A stretch of DNA of 64,000 nucleotides from Streptomyces malaysiensis subsp. samsunensis (lineage in GTDB: Bacteria > Actinomycetota > Actinomycetes > Streptomycetales > Streptomycetaceae), in contig NZ_JANIIC010000001.1 in assembly GCF_024519315.1 (NCBI RefSeq), positions 248,001 through 312,000 on the forward strand, given 5' to 3'. The notes below the pieces were generated by a model. That model worked only from the letters and a program-made list of their open reading frames with translations, was not told the origin of the DNA and did not search any database. The position numbers and the translations under genes were made by a program. This document shows, in pieces, positions 1 to 8,524 of this stretch (position 1 is its first letter; every line of letters starts with the position of its first letter).

Positions 1-1150
1 TCTCGAAGCCGTTCGGACCGGTGATGGTGAACTTGTAGCTCTGGTCCTCCTTCACCGGGGCGGTGATGGTCTTCGACTGACCCGCCTCGACGGTGTACTT
101 CTGGTCCAGCAGCTCGAAGGTGAACGCCTCGTCGCCCTTGTTGCTGGCCGTGATGTCCACGCCGCCCTTGGCGCAGTCCTTCTCGGCGGAGACCGCCGGG
201 ACGGCGCCCTTCTTCGCCCAGTTCGCGGTGGCGGTGGCGGAGACGGTGCTCTCGCTGGAGCCGGCCAGGATCTGCGTCTGGCTCTTGGTGGCGCTGGCGA
301 ACGCGCGGCCCACCGGAACCTTGGTGGCGGCCTGGGCGGTCAGCGTGGCGGAGCCGTCCGCCGCGCCCTCCGGCACGTCGAAGTACACCTCGCCGCCGTC
401 GGCGGCGCTGGTGAGGGTCTTGCCGGTCTTGTCGACCAGCTTGACGCCCGCACCCGCGGCCTCGGTGCCCGGGGTCAGGGTGACGCTGTCGGCGTTGGTG
501 TGGACCTTGACCGGGCCGAGCCGCTCACCGGCCTTGCCGGAGACGGCCGGCGGGTCGAGGCTCAGCGACGCCTTGGGCTCCTGGAGGTTCTGAGCGCTCT
601 TCTCCAGGTAGTCGGCCAGCTTCTCGGCCTGCGGGTCGGCCGCGTCGACCTTCGCGTTGTCGGAGAAGCGCCAGATGGCGACCTGAGTACCCGCGGCGGC
701 GGTCTTCTCGGTAAGAGCCCCGGCACCGGCCGTCTTCGCCAGTGCGTCGAGGTCGTTCACCTGCGGGTAGGAGTTCTGGAGAATCCAGTTGATCTTGCCC
801 GCGTTGGGGTTGTTGGCCAGCGACGTCTCGGCCCAGGACTTCTCTTCGTACTTCGCCTTGTTCTGCGTCGGGTTATGCAGATCAATGCAGTACGTCTGGA
901 TGGAACCGCCGTTGTCCACCGACATCTCGAAGAGACCGGCGCCGACCTGCTGGTCCTTGCCGTTGTCGTGGATGATGGCCTTGTCGAACGTCTTGAGACC
1001 GCCCAGCGTGGCGGCCGCGCCGCCCTGGCTCGGGGGCGCGTCATCGGCGGCGGCGGTACCGGCGGTGACCATCGCGCCCGCCGCGACCAGACCGGACGCC
1101 AGAACGGCGGCGGCAAGACGAGCAGTGCCGCGCCTTCTTGCAGAAATCAT
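1..1150 (-). CDS. Secreted Cys-Gln thioester-domain surface protein (C-terminus outside window)
   Basis: The reading frame starts at an ATG at 1150 behind a strong GGAGGGG ribosome site and stays open to the window edge, so the C-terminus (possibly an LPXTG sorting signal) is not seen. Residues 1-35 are a Sec signal peptide: an arginine-rich start, an Ala/Val/Leu core and an AAA-type cleavage site. The mature part contains YCID around Cys88 and TQVAIW with Gln156. This is the residue pair that forms the internal thioester in TED adhesins of Gram-positive bacteria. Beyond residue 190 come Pro/Thr/Ala-rich segments that look like Ig-type stalk repeats. Family knowledge: such domains attach covalently to surface amines. 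The ligand here is unknown. The call rests on the motif pair and domain order. Confidence 0.75.
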   Translation of the reverse strand, partial: MISARRRGTARLAAAVLASGLVAAGAMVTAGTAAADDAPPSQGGAAATLGGLKTFDKAIIHDNGKDQQVGAGLFEMSVDNGGSIQTYCIDLHNPTQNKAKYEEKSWAETSLANNPNAGKINWILQNSYPQVNDLDALAKTAGAGALTEKTAAAGTQVAIWRFSDNAKVDAADPQAEKLADYLEKSAQNLQEPKASLSLDPPAVSGKAGERLGPVKVHTNADSVTLTPGTEAAGAGVKLVDKTGKTLTSAADGGEVYFDVPEGAADGSATLTAQAATKVPVGRAFASATKSQTQILAGSSESTVSATATANWAKKGAVPAVSAEKDCAKGGVDITASNKGDEAFTFELLDQKYTVEAGQSKTITAPVKEDQSYKFTITGPNGFE

Positions 1151-1367
1151 GGTTTCCCCTCCGGGCGAGCGCCAGTCAGTTGGTGCGCCTCGCCAGCGAA
1201 CTCAAAACTCAAGGAACCCCCGTTGGGTACGCAGGGATCCTAGGGAGAAAGGAACGGCCCGTTCCCCAGGAATACCTGGACCCAACCGATCCGAATCGGA
1301 ATCGTTATCAATCCTCAGATCGCATATGACCTGGGATTATCGACAAATCTCCCGCATCCATGGCCGC

Positions 1368-1871
1368 TCACGGGGAAGTTGCCCCGGTCAGTGCGTTTAG
1401 AAGCGGTTTGGCCTGTGAAATTCGACGAAAAGCGGATGTGCCGCGCGTAAGATCATGTCCAACCGCCAGCGCGTCAATCTCGGCGGTTACCCAGCGCCTG
1501 GGCTGATTCGCCCCGCCACCGGAATCCACACCCGGGGCGGCGGCAGCCGCGCCTCCCCCATCTCCTTGAAGCGGCCGGTCCCTCTCCCGGTCCCGATCCC
1601 GATCCCATTCGCGCTCCCGCACTCGCAACGTCCCATGGACGACGAGGGGTTCACCGAGCGATACGGACCCGGCGACATTCGCGGCGAGCGACCGCCATGT
1701 CCAGACCGTATAGAAACTCGTGTACGCGTCCGCCCATGCGTCCCGCCCCCGGTCCCAGCGGCGCACCGTCACCGCCAGCCGGAACCGGGCCACCGCGACA
1801 CCCACCGCCGTCTCCCAGAAGTCCGGCCGCGTCGCGGCATTGCCCACCACGGTCACCCAGCTCTCGTTCAC
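1368..1871 (-). CDS. ssbB: Paralogous single-stranded DNA-binding protein, SsbB-like
   Basis: 167 residues with an N-terminal OB fold opening NESWVTVVGNAA and a WRSLA / GEPLVVHGTL core typical of SSB. The GTG start at 1871 gives the expected fold start. The C-terminus (LNALTGATSP) lacks the acidic DDDIPF tail of replicative SSB, and residues 86-98 are an Arg/Asp/Glu low-complexity stretch. Streptomyces has a second SSB, SsbB, that lacks the acidic tail and acts in chromosome segregation during sporulation. This gene lies beside two dynamin-like GTPase genes, which supports that identity over SsbA. It probably belongs to the same transcription direction as dynB, but 304 bp separate them, so it may have its own promoter. 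Confidence 0.72.
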   Translation of the reverse strand: MNESWVTVVGNAATRPDFWETAVGVAVARFRLAVTVRRWDRGRDAWADAYTSFYTVWTWRSLAANVAGSVSLGEPLVVHGTLRVREREWDRDRDRERDRPLQGDGGGAAAAAPGVDSGGGANQPRRWVTAEIDALAVGHDLTRGTSAFRRISQAKPLLNALTGATSP

Positions 1872-2175
1872 CGGCTACGCCTCCCCCATCACTTCGCGGC
1901 TCTTCCGCGCCGTTCGTGGACCATGCTGCACGGCATCGCGAGACCTCGCCGGGGCCTGTGTACGACCCCGCGGTTGTGGACAACTCGGCCACCCGTCCGG
2001 GTGAGCTACCGTCACGCACCGCCTGTGAGGCGCCGCCTGTCACGGCTCGGCCGGTCACGACGCCTCGCACCGTCACCCGCCCCCATCACAACGCCTCGGC
2101 CATCCCGCACCGCTCGTCACGCCTCGCGCGTCACGACGCCTCGCCCGTCCGGCAGCCCCCGTCACACCTCCCCCA
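1872..2175. repeat. dynB-ssbB spacer with degenerate short repeats
   Basis: This 304-bp spacer has no credible gene. Between about 2035 and 2165 the plus strand repeats variants of gtcacgacgcctcg several times (two near-exact copies plus related atcacaacgcctcg and gtcacgcctcgcg forms). The arrangement is irregular, so it is a degenerate direct-repeat patch rather than a clean array. It would sit in the leader region of ssbB. Confidence 0.5.
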
Positions 2176-4101
2176 TCACCCCCCGCCCGCCGCGATGACG
2201 TACTGCGCCCGTACCTCCCCGTACCGCGCCAGCTCCGCCGCCACCGGCTCGAGCACCCGCCCTCGCCCGCATTCGGCCGCCGCTTCCCTCAGCCGCCCCT
2301 CCACCGACCGGCCGTGGCGCCGGGCGGGCCCCCGCGCCGCCACCCGCGAGCCCCAGGCCAGCGCCGGGCCGACCGCCGCACCGCCCATCACCAGCAGCAC
2401 CGGCATCCACCACGCCGCCCCGCCGAACACCCCGGCCACCGCGCCCAACAGCCACAGCACCCCGACCACTTGCAGCAGCAGCAAGGTCACCTGAGCCGCC
2501 GCCACCATCGACCACCACACGGGCCGAATCGGCCGCCGGTGCGCCGTCACGGCCGCCACCGCCTCGTCGACCGCCTCCGCCAGCCCTCGGCCGCCCCACC
2601 CCGCCGCCTCCCGTACGGCCTGGGCCCATGGACCTGGCAGCCCGGCCGTCGCCTCGTCGCCGAGGGTCCGTACGGCCTCCTCCACCACCGGGCGCGCCGT
2701 GACCTCCTCCACCGCCACCGTGCGCGCCCGCGCGCCCGGGATCTCCGGCCGCTCCGCGGCCGCGGGCGTTCGCGAGGCCAGAGTGCCCGCCGACCCGGCG
2801 CGGCCCTTCCTTCCCCGCAGCCGCCCCCACGGCGTGCCGCACGCCCACTCCGCGTCCCTCAGCCAGGCGCGCTCAGCCGCCTTCCCGGCCGCGCCCGCGC
2901 CCGCGGCCTCGGCCAGCCGGTCCTCGAACTCCGCCCGCGCCCGCTCGGTGAGCCCGGCCGGCCCGCTGTCGGCCACATACTGCGGCCGCAGCCGCGTCAT
3001 CGTGCCGTCCACGTCCGCCGACAGCCGGCGCTCGGCCGCCCCGGACTCGGCCGTGAGCCGCCCGAGCATCTCCCGCAGCTCCCCGACGCCCTCTCCGGTC
3101 AGCGCGGACAGCGCCAGCACGGCCGCCCCCGGCTCCCCGTGCTCCCCGAGCGCGAGCCCGTCCTCGTCCAGCAGCCGCCGCAGATCGTCCAGCACCTGGT
3201 CCGCGGCCTCGCCGGGGAGCCGGTCCACCTGGTTGAGCACGACGAAGGTCACCTCGGCATAACCGGCGAGCGGCCGCAGATAGCGCTCATGGAGGACCGC
3301 GTCCGCGTACTTCTCGGGGTCCACCACCCACACCACCGCGTCGACGAGCCCCAGCAGCCGGTCCACCCGCTCCCGGTGGCCCGGGACGGCCGAGTCGTGG
3401 TCGGGCAGATCGAGGAGGACGAGGCCGCGCAGCGCGGGGTCGTACGGATAGCCCGGGTTGCGCCGGTCCACCGCCGGGATGCCGAGCCGGTCCAGCAGGC
3501 CGTCGGCGTGGTCGGTCCACGCACAGGCGAGGGGTGTGGCGGTGGTCGGACGCCGGATCCCGGCCTCGGAGAGGGGCGCTCCGGCGAGGGCGTTGAAAAG
3601 TGTCGACTTACCGCTTCCGGTGGCCCCGGCGACGGCGACCACGGTGTGCCCGTAAGGATGCCGTCCCCGCGCGTCCGCCTCGTCGAGCACCCGCGCGGCC
3701 CCGGCGAGCGTGCGCCCCTCGAGCCGGGACCGGGACAGCCCGACCAGCTGGCGCAGTGCCTCGAGACGCGGCCGGAGGGTGCCCGTGGTGAAGCTGCGGA
3801 CACCGGCCTGGTATACGGCGTAAGGCGGGCCGCCGAAGGACCGTCGGCCGGGCTCCTCCCCCGACAGGCCCGACAAGCCCGGGAAGCCCGGGAAGAAGCC
3901 CGCGGCGCCGTGAGGGATGTCCGATACGGCCTCCTCCACCGGCCCCTCGTCGACCGCACGGGCCGGGCGGCTCGCGGCACGCCCTCCGGCCCGCCAGTGC
4001 GCACGCCGGGCGATCAGCCCGTCGTCCCATGTGTGGCGGTCCCCGGCCGCCCGGTCTCCCCCGCCGTTCTCATTACCGCCGTTGCCCTCCGTGGCCGTCA
4101 C
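2176..4101 (-). CDS. dynB: Dynamin-like membrane GTPase, DynB-like
   Basis: 641 residues. The GTPase domain has a P-loop GATGSGKS at 159-166, a switch II DLPDHD and the G4 motif NQVD. Near residues 526-570 there are two hydrophobic segments (WWSMVAAAQVTLLLLQVVGV, then a second after a short loop), so the protein is membrane anchored. The GTG start at 4101 lies 6 bp after the upstream GTPase stop, which implies coupled translation. Family knowledge: Streptomyces DynA and DynB stabilise FtsZ rings during sporulation septation, and DynB is the form with a transmembrane pair. The first 90 residues are Gly/Arg-rich and probably disordered. The assignment to DynB over other YfjP-type GTPases rests on the TM pair and the neighbouring ssbB-like gene. 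Confidence 0.7.
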   Translation of the reverse strand: MTATEGNGGNENGGGDRAAGDRHTWDDGLIARRAHWRAGGRAASRPARAVDEGPVEEAVSDIPHGAAGFFPGFPGLSGLSGEEPGRRSFGGPPYAVYQAGVRSFTTGTLRPRLEALRQLVGLSRSRLEGRTLAGAARVLDEADARGRHPYGHTVVAVAGATGSGKSTLFNALAGAPLSEAGIRRPTTATPLACAWTDHADGLLDRLGIPAVDRRNPGYPYDPALRGLVLLDLPDHDSAVPGHRERVDRLLGLVDAVVWVVDPEKYADAVLHERYLRPLAGYAEVTFVVLNQVDRLPGEAADQVLDDLRRLLDEDGLALGEHGEPGAAVLALSALTGEGVGELREMLGRLTAESGAAERRLSADVDGTMTRLRPQYVADSGPAGLTERARAEFEDRLAEAAGAGAAGKAAERAWLRDAEWACGTPWGRLRGRKGRAGSAGTLASRTPAAAERPEIPGARARTVAVEEVTARPVVEEAVRTLGDEATAGLPGPWAQAVREAAGWGGRGLAEAVDEAVAAVTAHRRPIRPVWWSMVAAAQVTLLLLQVVGVLWLLGAVAGVFGGAAWWMPVLLVMGGAAVGPALAWGSRVAARGPARRHGRSVEGRLREAAAECGRGRVLEPVAAELARYGEVRAQYVIAAGGG

Positions 4102-4107
4102 CTGCGG

Positions 4108-5727
4108 TCACCTCTCCTTCTGCAATACGGACAGCGCGGCGATCAGCTCGACCTGGTGTTCCGGGGTCATGTCCAGGGCGTCCAGAGGGGCGAGGCTGCG
4201 GTCGCGCTCCGCCCGCATGGCACGGGTGACACAGCCGTCGAGCAGCCGTCCGCCGCGGTCGCCCAGGCGCAGCGCCGCATGCGCGCCCAGGGTCTCGGCG
4301 AGCTTCTCGCCCGCCTTACGTGCGCGGCGGCCGCCCAGGAGCGCCGCGGCGAGCAGGGCGGCGATCTCCTCGGGGGCGCAACTGCCCCCGTATTCGGCGA
4401 TCCGGGCCCGGGCCTCCTCCTCGGCCAGTTCCTCGGCGCAGCGCCGCCAGTGCCGTACGGCCACGCCGATCCGCTCGGCGGCGCCGTGCGCGTCGCACGG
4501 GGCGAGCCCGGCCCGTGCGGCCGGGTCCCGCTTCCCGGCCTCCGCGACCTGTTCGTCGGCGGTGGCGGCGGCGCCGCGCAGCAGGGTGGCCAGGGAGTCG
4601 GTGAGAGCCGTAAGGAGCTCATCGGGGGTGCTGTCACGCGGCAGGCCGTGCCAGTGGGTGAGCGCGCCGCCCGCGAGCGCCGCGCCCTGCGCGATCTCCC
4701 GCCGCACCCGCTCCACCGCCTCCCCGTAGGCGCCCTCGACCTGCTGGACCAGCCGCACCGCGGCCGCGTGCTGTGCCGCCGCGGCCCCTGCCAGCGCGGG
4801 CATCCGGGCGCGCAGCGAGGCGAGCGTCCCGGCGGCCGTACGGGCGGCGGCGACGGTACGGGCGTACGGATCCTGCGCGTGCTGGGTGAGCCAGGACCGC
4901 AGTGCGGCGACGGCGGTGGCGGGCAGCAGCCCGCTGCCGCCGCCGGCGGATTCGGGCAGCTCGGGGATGGTGAAGCGCGGGACATCGCCGAGCCCGGCCG
5001 CCGTAAGGAGCGCGGCGTACTGCCGGGAGACCTCCGCGGCCACCTGGTGCGGCACCCGGTCGAGGACGGTGACGAGGGTGACGTCGTACTCCTTCGCGGT
5101 CCGCAGCAGATGCCAGGGGACGGCGTCGCCGTAGCGGGTGGCCGTGGTGACGAGCACCCAGATGTCGGCGGCGCAGATCAGTTCCGCGGCCAGATCGCGG
5201 TTCCGCGCGACCAGCGAGTCGATATCGGGCGCGTCGAGCAGTGCGAGCCCTCGCGCGAGCCCCGGGTCGGTCTCCACCCGCAGCGCCGCCGGGCCCTCCT
5301 GCGCCCGCCCCTCCTCGTCGTACGCGCTCTCCGCCCGCTCCCCCTGCGCCGGCACCCACACCCTGGTGAGCCTCGGCAGCACCCGCTGCCCGGTGAACCA
5401 GTGGTGATCGTCGGGGTGACACACCAGCACCGGAGTACGCGTTGTGGGCCGCAACACACCGGCCTCGGTGACCCGTCGGCCGACCAGCGAATTGACCAGA
5501 GTGGACTTGCCCGCCCCCGTCGATCCCCCGATTACCGCCAGGAGGGGCGCTTCGGGGGCGCGCAACCGGGGCACGAGGTAGTCGTCCAGTTGAGCGAGTA
5601 GCTCGGCACGGCTGCGGCGAGCGCGGTCGGCGCCGGGAAGGGGGAGCGGAAACCGAGCTGCGTCGACACGGTCGCGCAGTGAGGTCAGCGCGTCGAGCAG
5701 CCGGGGCCGTACGTCCAAGATCGCCAC
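4108..5727 (-). CDS. dynA: Dynamin-like GTPase, DynA-like
   Basis: About 539 residues from the chosen GTG at 5727. An in-frame GTG at 5775 would add 16 residues, and neither start has a clear ribosome site. The P-loop GGSTGAGKS lies near residues 67-75, followed by PTTRTP (switch I region) and LLDAPDID (switch II). The rest is Ala/Leu/Glu-rich helix, as in dynamin stalks, and there is no convincing transmembrane segment, unlike its neighbour. It is the first gene of a tight two-gene unit with the DynB-like GTPase. By family knowledge the pair forms a membrane-associated complex at sporulation septa. Confidence 0.68.
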   Translation of the reverse strand: MAILDVRPRLLDALTSLRDRVDAARFPLPLPGADRARRSRAELLAQLDDYLVPRLRAPEAPLLAVIGGSTGAGKSTLVNSLVGRRVTEAGVLRPTTRTPVLVCHPDDHHWFTGQRVLPRLTRVWVPAQGERAESAYDEEGRAQEGPAALRVETDPGLARGLALLDAPDIDSLVARNRDLAAELICAADIWVLVTTATRYGDAVPWHLLRTAKEYDVTLVTVLDRVPHQVAAEVSRQYAALLTAAGLGDVPRFTIPELPESAGGGSGLLPATAVAALRSWLTQHAQDPYARTVAAARTAAGTLASLRARMPALAGAAAAQHAAAVRLVQQVEGAYGEAVERVRREIAQGAALAGGALTHWHGLPRDSTPDELLTALTDSLATLLRGAAATADEQVAEAGKRDPAARAGLAPCDAHGAAERIGVAVRHWRRCAEELAEEEARARIAEYGGSCAPEEIAALLAAALLGGRRARKAGEKLAETLGAHAALRLGDRGGRLLDGCVTRAMRAERDRSLAPLDALDMTPEHQVELIAALSVLQKER

Positions 5728-6097
5728 GTGGTGAAGAATGCACGCTTTTGGTGTCTTTTTGAAGCGTATGCTCACTCGTGCGCGTCAAAGAGACCCACCC
5801 GGATCACCCTAAAAGGAGCACGAGGCGGACGTGACGACAGGGGCTCGGGCATAACGAGTGCACAACACCCGCTCCCTGAGGCGTGAAAAACGATGCGAGA
5901 TTCGGACCTGCCTGCGATTATCAGACCGCTTCACCGAACCTCCACAACGTGCCACGGAGGTGAAGCAACCGGGGCGAGGCGCAAGGAGCCCTATCCTTGT
6001 CCCGGCAAGGTCACGGTCCGTCGAGCCCGGCCACCCGCACCACGGCCGCCCCGTCGGCCCCGCAGGCCCCGGGGGCTCATCAGCTCCGTGACCACCG
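5728..6097. other. Intergenic region upstream of dynA-like gene and tRNA
   Basis: Contains the divergent upstream regions of the dynA-like gene (leftward) and the tRNA (rightward). No open frame here has codon bias or a ribosome site that supports a gene, and no convincing operator was found. Confidence 0.5.
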
Positions 6098-6170
6098 GCC
6101 CCCGTAGCTCAGTGGATAGAGCAGGCGCCTTCTAAGCGCTTGGCCGCAGGTTCGAGTCCTGCCGGGGGCG
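6098..6170 (+). tRNA. tRNA-Arg (anticodon TCT)
   Basis: Cloverleaf by eye: acceptor gcccccg pairs with cgggggc; D arm GCTC/GAGC; anticodon arm GGCGC-CTTCTAA-GCGCT (one G-T pair) with anticodon TCT; five-base variable loop; T arm GCAGG-TTCGAGT-CCTGC. The discriminator is G and CCA is not encoded. It reads the rare AGA codon. Length is 73 bases. Confidence 0.95.
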
Positions 6171-6176
6171 CATCCA

Positions 6177-6212
6177 GCCTCTCACCTGCGGAAACGCGTG
6201 AGGGGCTCTTTC
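6177..6212 (+). terminator. Rho-independent terminator after tRNA-Arg
   Basis: gcctctcac pairs with gtgaggggc (one mismatch) around a 12-base loop, followed by ctctttc. It lies 6 bases past the tRNA 3' end. Confidence 0.7.
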
Positions 6213-6363
6213 ATGTCCGGATGCACATCGCTCTATGAGCAGGCGCCTTCGCCTGTCCGCGATCGCGGGCACAGACAAACCCTGCCTCGCGGCGACAAGG
6301 ACTCTCGTCAGCGAATCCACACCGGAATCACGATGTAGCACCGGGTAGCACACCTTCGCTATC

Positions 6364-6642
6364 ATGGACAGCATGACAGCGCAGCCGGAGATCACTCAGC
6401 GCGATCTGCGCACCCGCTCCAAAGAGATCATGGACGCCGTCCAGGGAGGACAGGCGTTCACCGTCACCCGCGACGGGCATCGTGTCGGCGAGCTGATCCC
6501 GCTCCGCCGCCGTCGCCGCTTCGTTCCCCGCGCCGAGTTCGCGACCATGTCACGTACCGCCCCTGACATCTCGCGGGACGCCTTCCGCGACGACCAGGAC
6601 GCCGTCGTCGAGCAGGAGTTGGACGACCCGTATGCCCGTTGA
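6364..6642 (+). CDS. Phd/YefM-type antitoxin
   Basis: 92 residues (88 if the second ATG, four codons in, is used). The N-terminus TQRDLRTRSKEIMDAV with GQAFTVTRDGHRVGELIPL is the Phd/YefM DNA-binding fold. The C-terminus is acidic (DDQDAVVEQELDD), as expected for the toxin-neutralising tail. It overlaps the PIN toxin by 11 bases, the classic antitoxin-toxin order. Just upstream, two copies of gtagcac (around 6334-6351) are a candidate site for autorepression. Confidence 0.85.
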   Translation: MDSMTAQPEITQRDLRTRSKEIMDAVQGGQAFTVTRDGHRVGELIPLRRRRRFVPRAEFATMSRTAPDISRDAFRDDQDAVVEQELDDPYAR

Positions 6643-7087
6643 GCACGAGCAGGGCCTGCTCGACACCAACATCATGATCCTGCGCAAATGGATCGACGCC
6701 GACGAGCTACCTGCCGAGATGGCCATTAGCGCCATCACCCTCGCGGAACTCTCCGCAGGCCCCCACCAGGTGCGCGGCGGCGAGCAGAGCGACTACGACG
6801 AACACGCCGAGCGGGCCCGCCGCATGGACGTCCTGCAGCGCGCCGAAAACGAATTCGACCCCATCCCCTTCGACGTGGAGGCGGCCCGCATCTACGGCAG
6901 AATCTGCGCCGCCGTCGTCTCCGCAGGCCGCAAGCCCCGTCGCCGTGTGGCCGACCTGATGATCGCCGCCGTCGCGGCCGCCGAGGGACTCCCCCTGTTC
7001 ACCACCAACCCCGACGACTTCAAGGGCCTCGACGACTTGATCACCGTCGTGCCCGTCACCCGGCCCGAGATCCTGCACGATCGGTAG
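6632..7087 (+). CDS. PIN-domain ribonuclease toxin (VapC-like)
   Basis: 151 residues. PIN-domain acidic residues are visible: LLDTNI near residue 10, TLAELSAG near 41, VADLMIAAVA near 110 and TTNPDDF near 128. Family knowledge: VapC toxins are Mg-dependent endoribonucleases, often cutting tRNA or rRNA. The start overlaps the upstream antitoxin gene, so the two are co-translated. All catalytic positions appear intact, so the module is probably functional. It lies about 0.5 kb from a tRNA gene, a usual site for accessory DNA. Confidence 0.85.
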   Translation: MPVEHEQGLLDTNIMILRKWIDADELPAEMAISAITLAELSAGPHQVRGGEQSDYDEHAERARRMDVLQRAENEFDPIPFDVEAARIYGRICAAVVSAGRKPRRRVADLMIAAVAAAEGLPLFTTNPDDFKGLDDLITVVPVTRPEILHDR

Positions 7088-7244
7088 TACCCCGTCCGTC
7101 CCGCCCTGCGCCGGAAGCCACGGTGGTTCCACTCCCGGTCGCGGACCCCACCGCCCGTCACCAACTCGCCTCACGCGAGACCTCGATCCGCACGGATATG
7201 GCGCCCGGAGCCTCGGTGCCGGCACGCACCCATACAGTGTCCCG

Positions 7245-7673
7245 ATGACGCCGATCAAGAAGTTCCAAGTCACCTTCGACTGCGCGGAACCTGAGCGGCT
7301 CGGTCGTTTCTGGTGCGAGGTGCTGGGGTACGTCATACCGCCCCCACCGGCGGGGTTTGCCACGTGGGACGATTTCAAGCGCTCGCAGCCACCTGAACAG
7401 CGGGGTTCCTGGTTCGCCTGCGTCGATCCCTCAGGTGTGGGCCCGCGGCTGTACTTCCAGCGTGTCCCCGAGGGGAAGGCCGCCAAGAACCGGGTGCATC
7501 TTGATGTGCGGGTCGGCACCGGACTCGTGGGGGAAGAGCGCCTCGCCGCACTTGAGGCGGAATGCGCACGGCTGGTCCCGCTCGGTGCGGTGCACGTGCG
7601 CACGCTGTACGACGGTGATGATTCGTGCATTCCGATGCTGGACATCGAGGGCAACGAGTTATGCATCGACTGA
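7245..7673 (+). CDS. VOC/glyoxalase-like protein
   Basis: 142 residues, starting at an ATG (7245). It shows the two half-modules of the VOC fold: FQVTFDCAEPERLGRFWCEVLGY at the start, LYFQRVPEGKAAKNRVHLDV in the middle, and MLDIEGNELCID at the C-terminus with the usual terminal Glu-containing motif. VOC proteins of this actinobacterial subtype are mostly of unknown substrate. No operon partner is evident, and the next gene is a broken SDR. Confidence 0.8.
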   Translation: MTPIKKFQVTFDCAEPERLGRFWCEVLGYVIPPPPAGFATWDDFKRSQPPEQRGSWFACVDPSGVGPRLYFQRVPEGKAAKNRVHLDVRVGTGLVGEERLAALEAECARLVPLGAVHVRTLYDGDDSCIPMLDIEGNELCID

Positions 7674-7704
7674 GAGACCGCGAACGTGCCTTCGCCCTGT
7701 CCCC

Positions 7705-8352
7705 ATGAGCCAGGGCGAGGCACAAGGGGTGCTCATCAGCCAAAGGCCCCCGGGAATGACACCAAGCGCACCGTCTTCAGTGACGGGTGCGCGCAACGCC
7801 GCCGGTGGGGTGGACATCTTCATCGACAACGCCGGCGCCGGCAGCGCCCCGGAGGACACACTGACCCGGCCGCTGGCAACCTGGCCTTCGGACCTCGAGA
7901 GCAATGTGCTGTCCGCGATCCGGCTGGACCAGGAACTGGTCCCGGGCATGGTGGAGCGCGGCTCGGGGGTCGTGGTGCATGTCTCGTCTATCGCGGGCCA
8001 TCTGCCGCAGCCGGGCCAGGCCGCCTACGCGGCGGCCAAAGCCGCGCTGAACAGCTATAGCCGCTCGCTCGCGGCCGAGGTCGGCCCGGCCGGGGTGCGG
8101 GTGGTGTGCGTCCTGCCGGGCTTCATCGCCACTCCGGGGGCGATCGCACACCATCAGAAGATCGCCGACAGCCAGGGAGTTTCGCTGGAGGAGGCACAGC
8201 GCGGCCTCGCGGCGCGGCTGAACGTGCCGATGAACCGCCCCGGAACCCCTGAGGACGCCGCCGAGTTGGTCGCGTTCCTGGTGTCGGAGCGGGCGCGCTG
8301 GCTCACCGGATCCCAGTTCCGCGTCGACGGAGGCATCCTCGCCCAGGTGTAG
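7705..8352 (+). pseudogene. Truncated short-chain dehydrogenase (N-terminus missing)
   Basis: From about 7800 the frame matches the C-terminal two thirds of an SDR: VDIFIDNAG (the NNAG motif with D for N), HVSSIAGHLPQPGQAAYAAAK (catalytic Ser, Tyr and Lys) and the C-terminal GSQFRVDGG. The N-terminal beta-alpha-beta with the TGxxxGxG cofactor loop, about 75-80 residues, is absent. The preceding codons from the ATG at 7705 are not SDR-like. It cannot bind NAD(P) normally and is most likely a remnant. Confidence 0.7.
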
Positions 8353-8524
8353 CCCGCTTCGGCGACCGAGTTCGTCTCGCATGTCCGCGAGATGCGCCAA
8401 CTGGTCACCGGCGGCGGGTCGGCTCGGCGATTTCGGCGGCGATGTCGTCGCGTTTGCGCCGAAGGGCTCGGCCTGAGGACACGCTCCCTGCTCCGCACCC
8501 CCTGTGAAACGGGCCGCGTCGGGG

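Noticed and set aside
1270..1330. Fur/Zur-like box (gataacgattcc on the minus strand) upstream of the thioester-domain gene
   Set aside because: Only one half resembles a consensus and the spacing is wrong; it could be chance in a locally AT-rich leader.
6098..8400. Integrated element with att sites at tRNA-Arg
   Set aside because: No copy of the tRNA 3' end is found downstream and no integrase gene is present.
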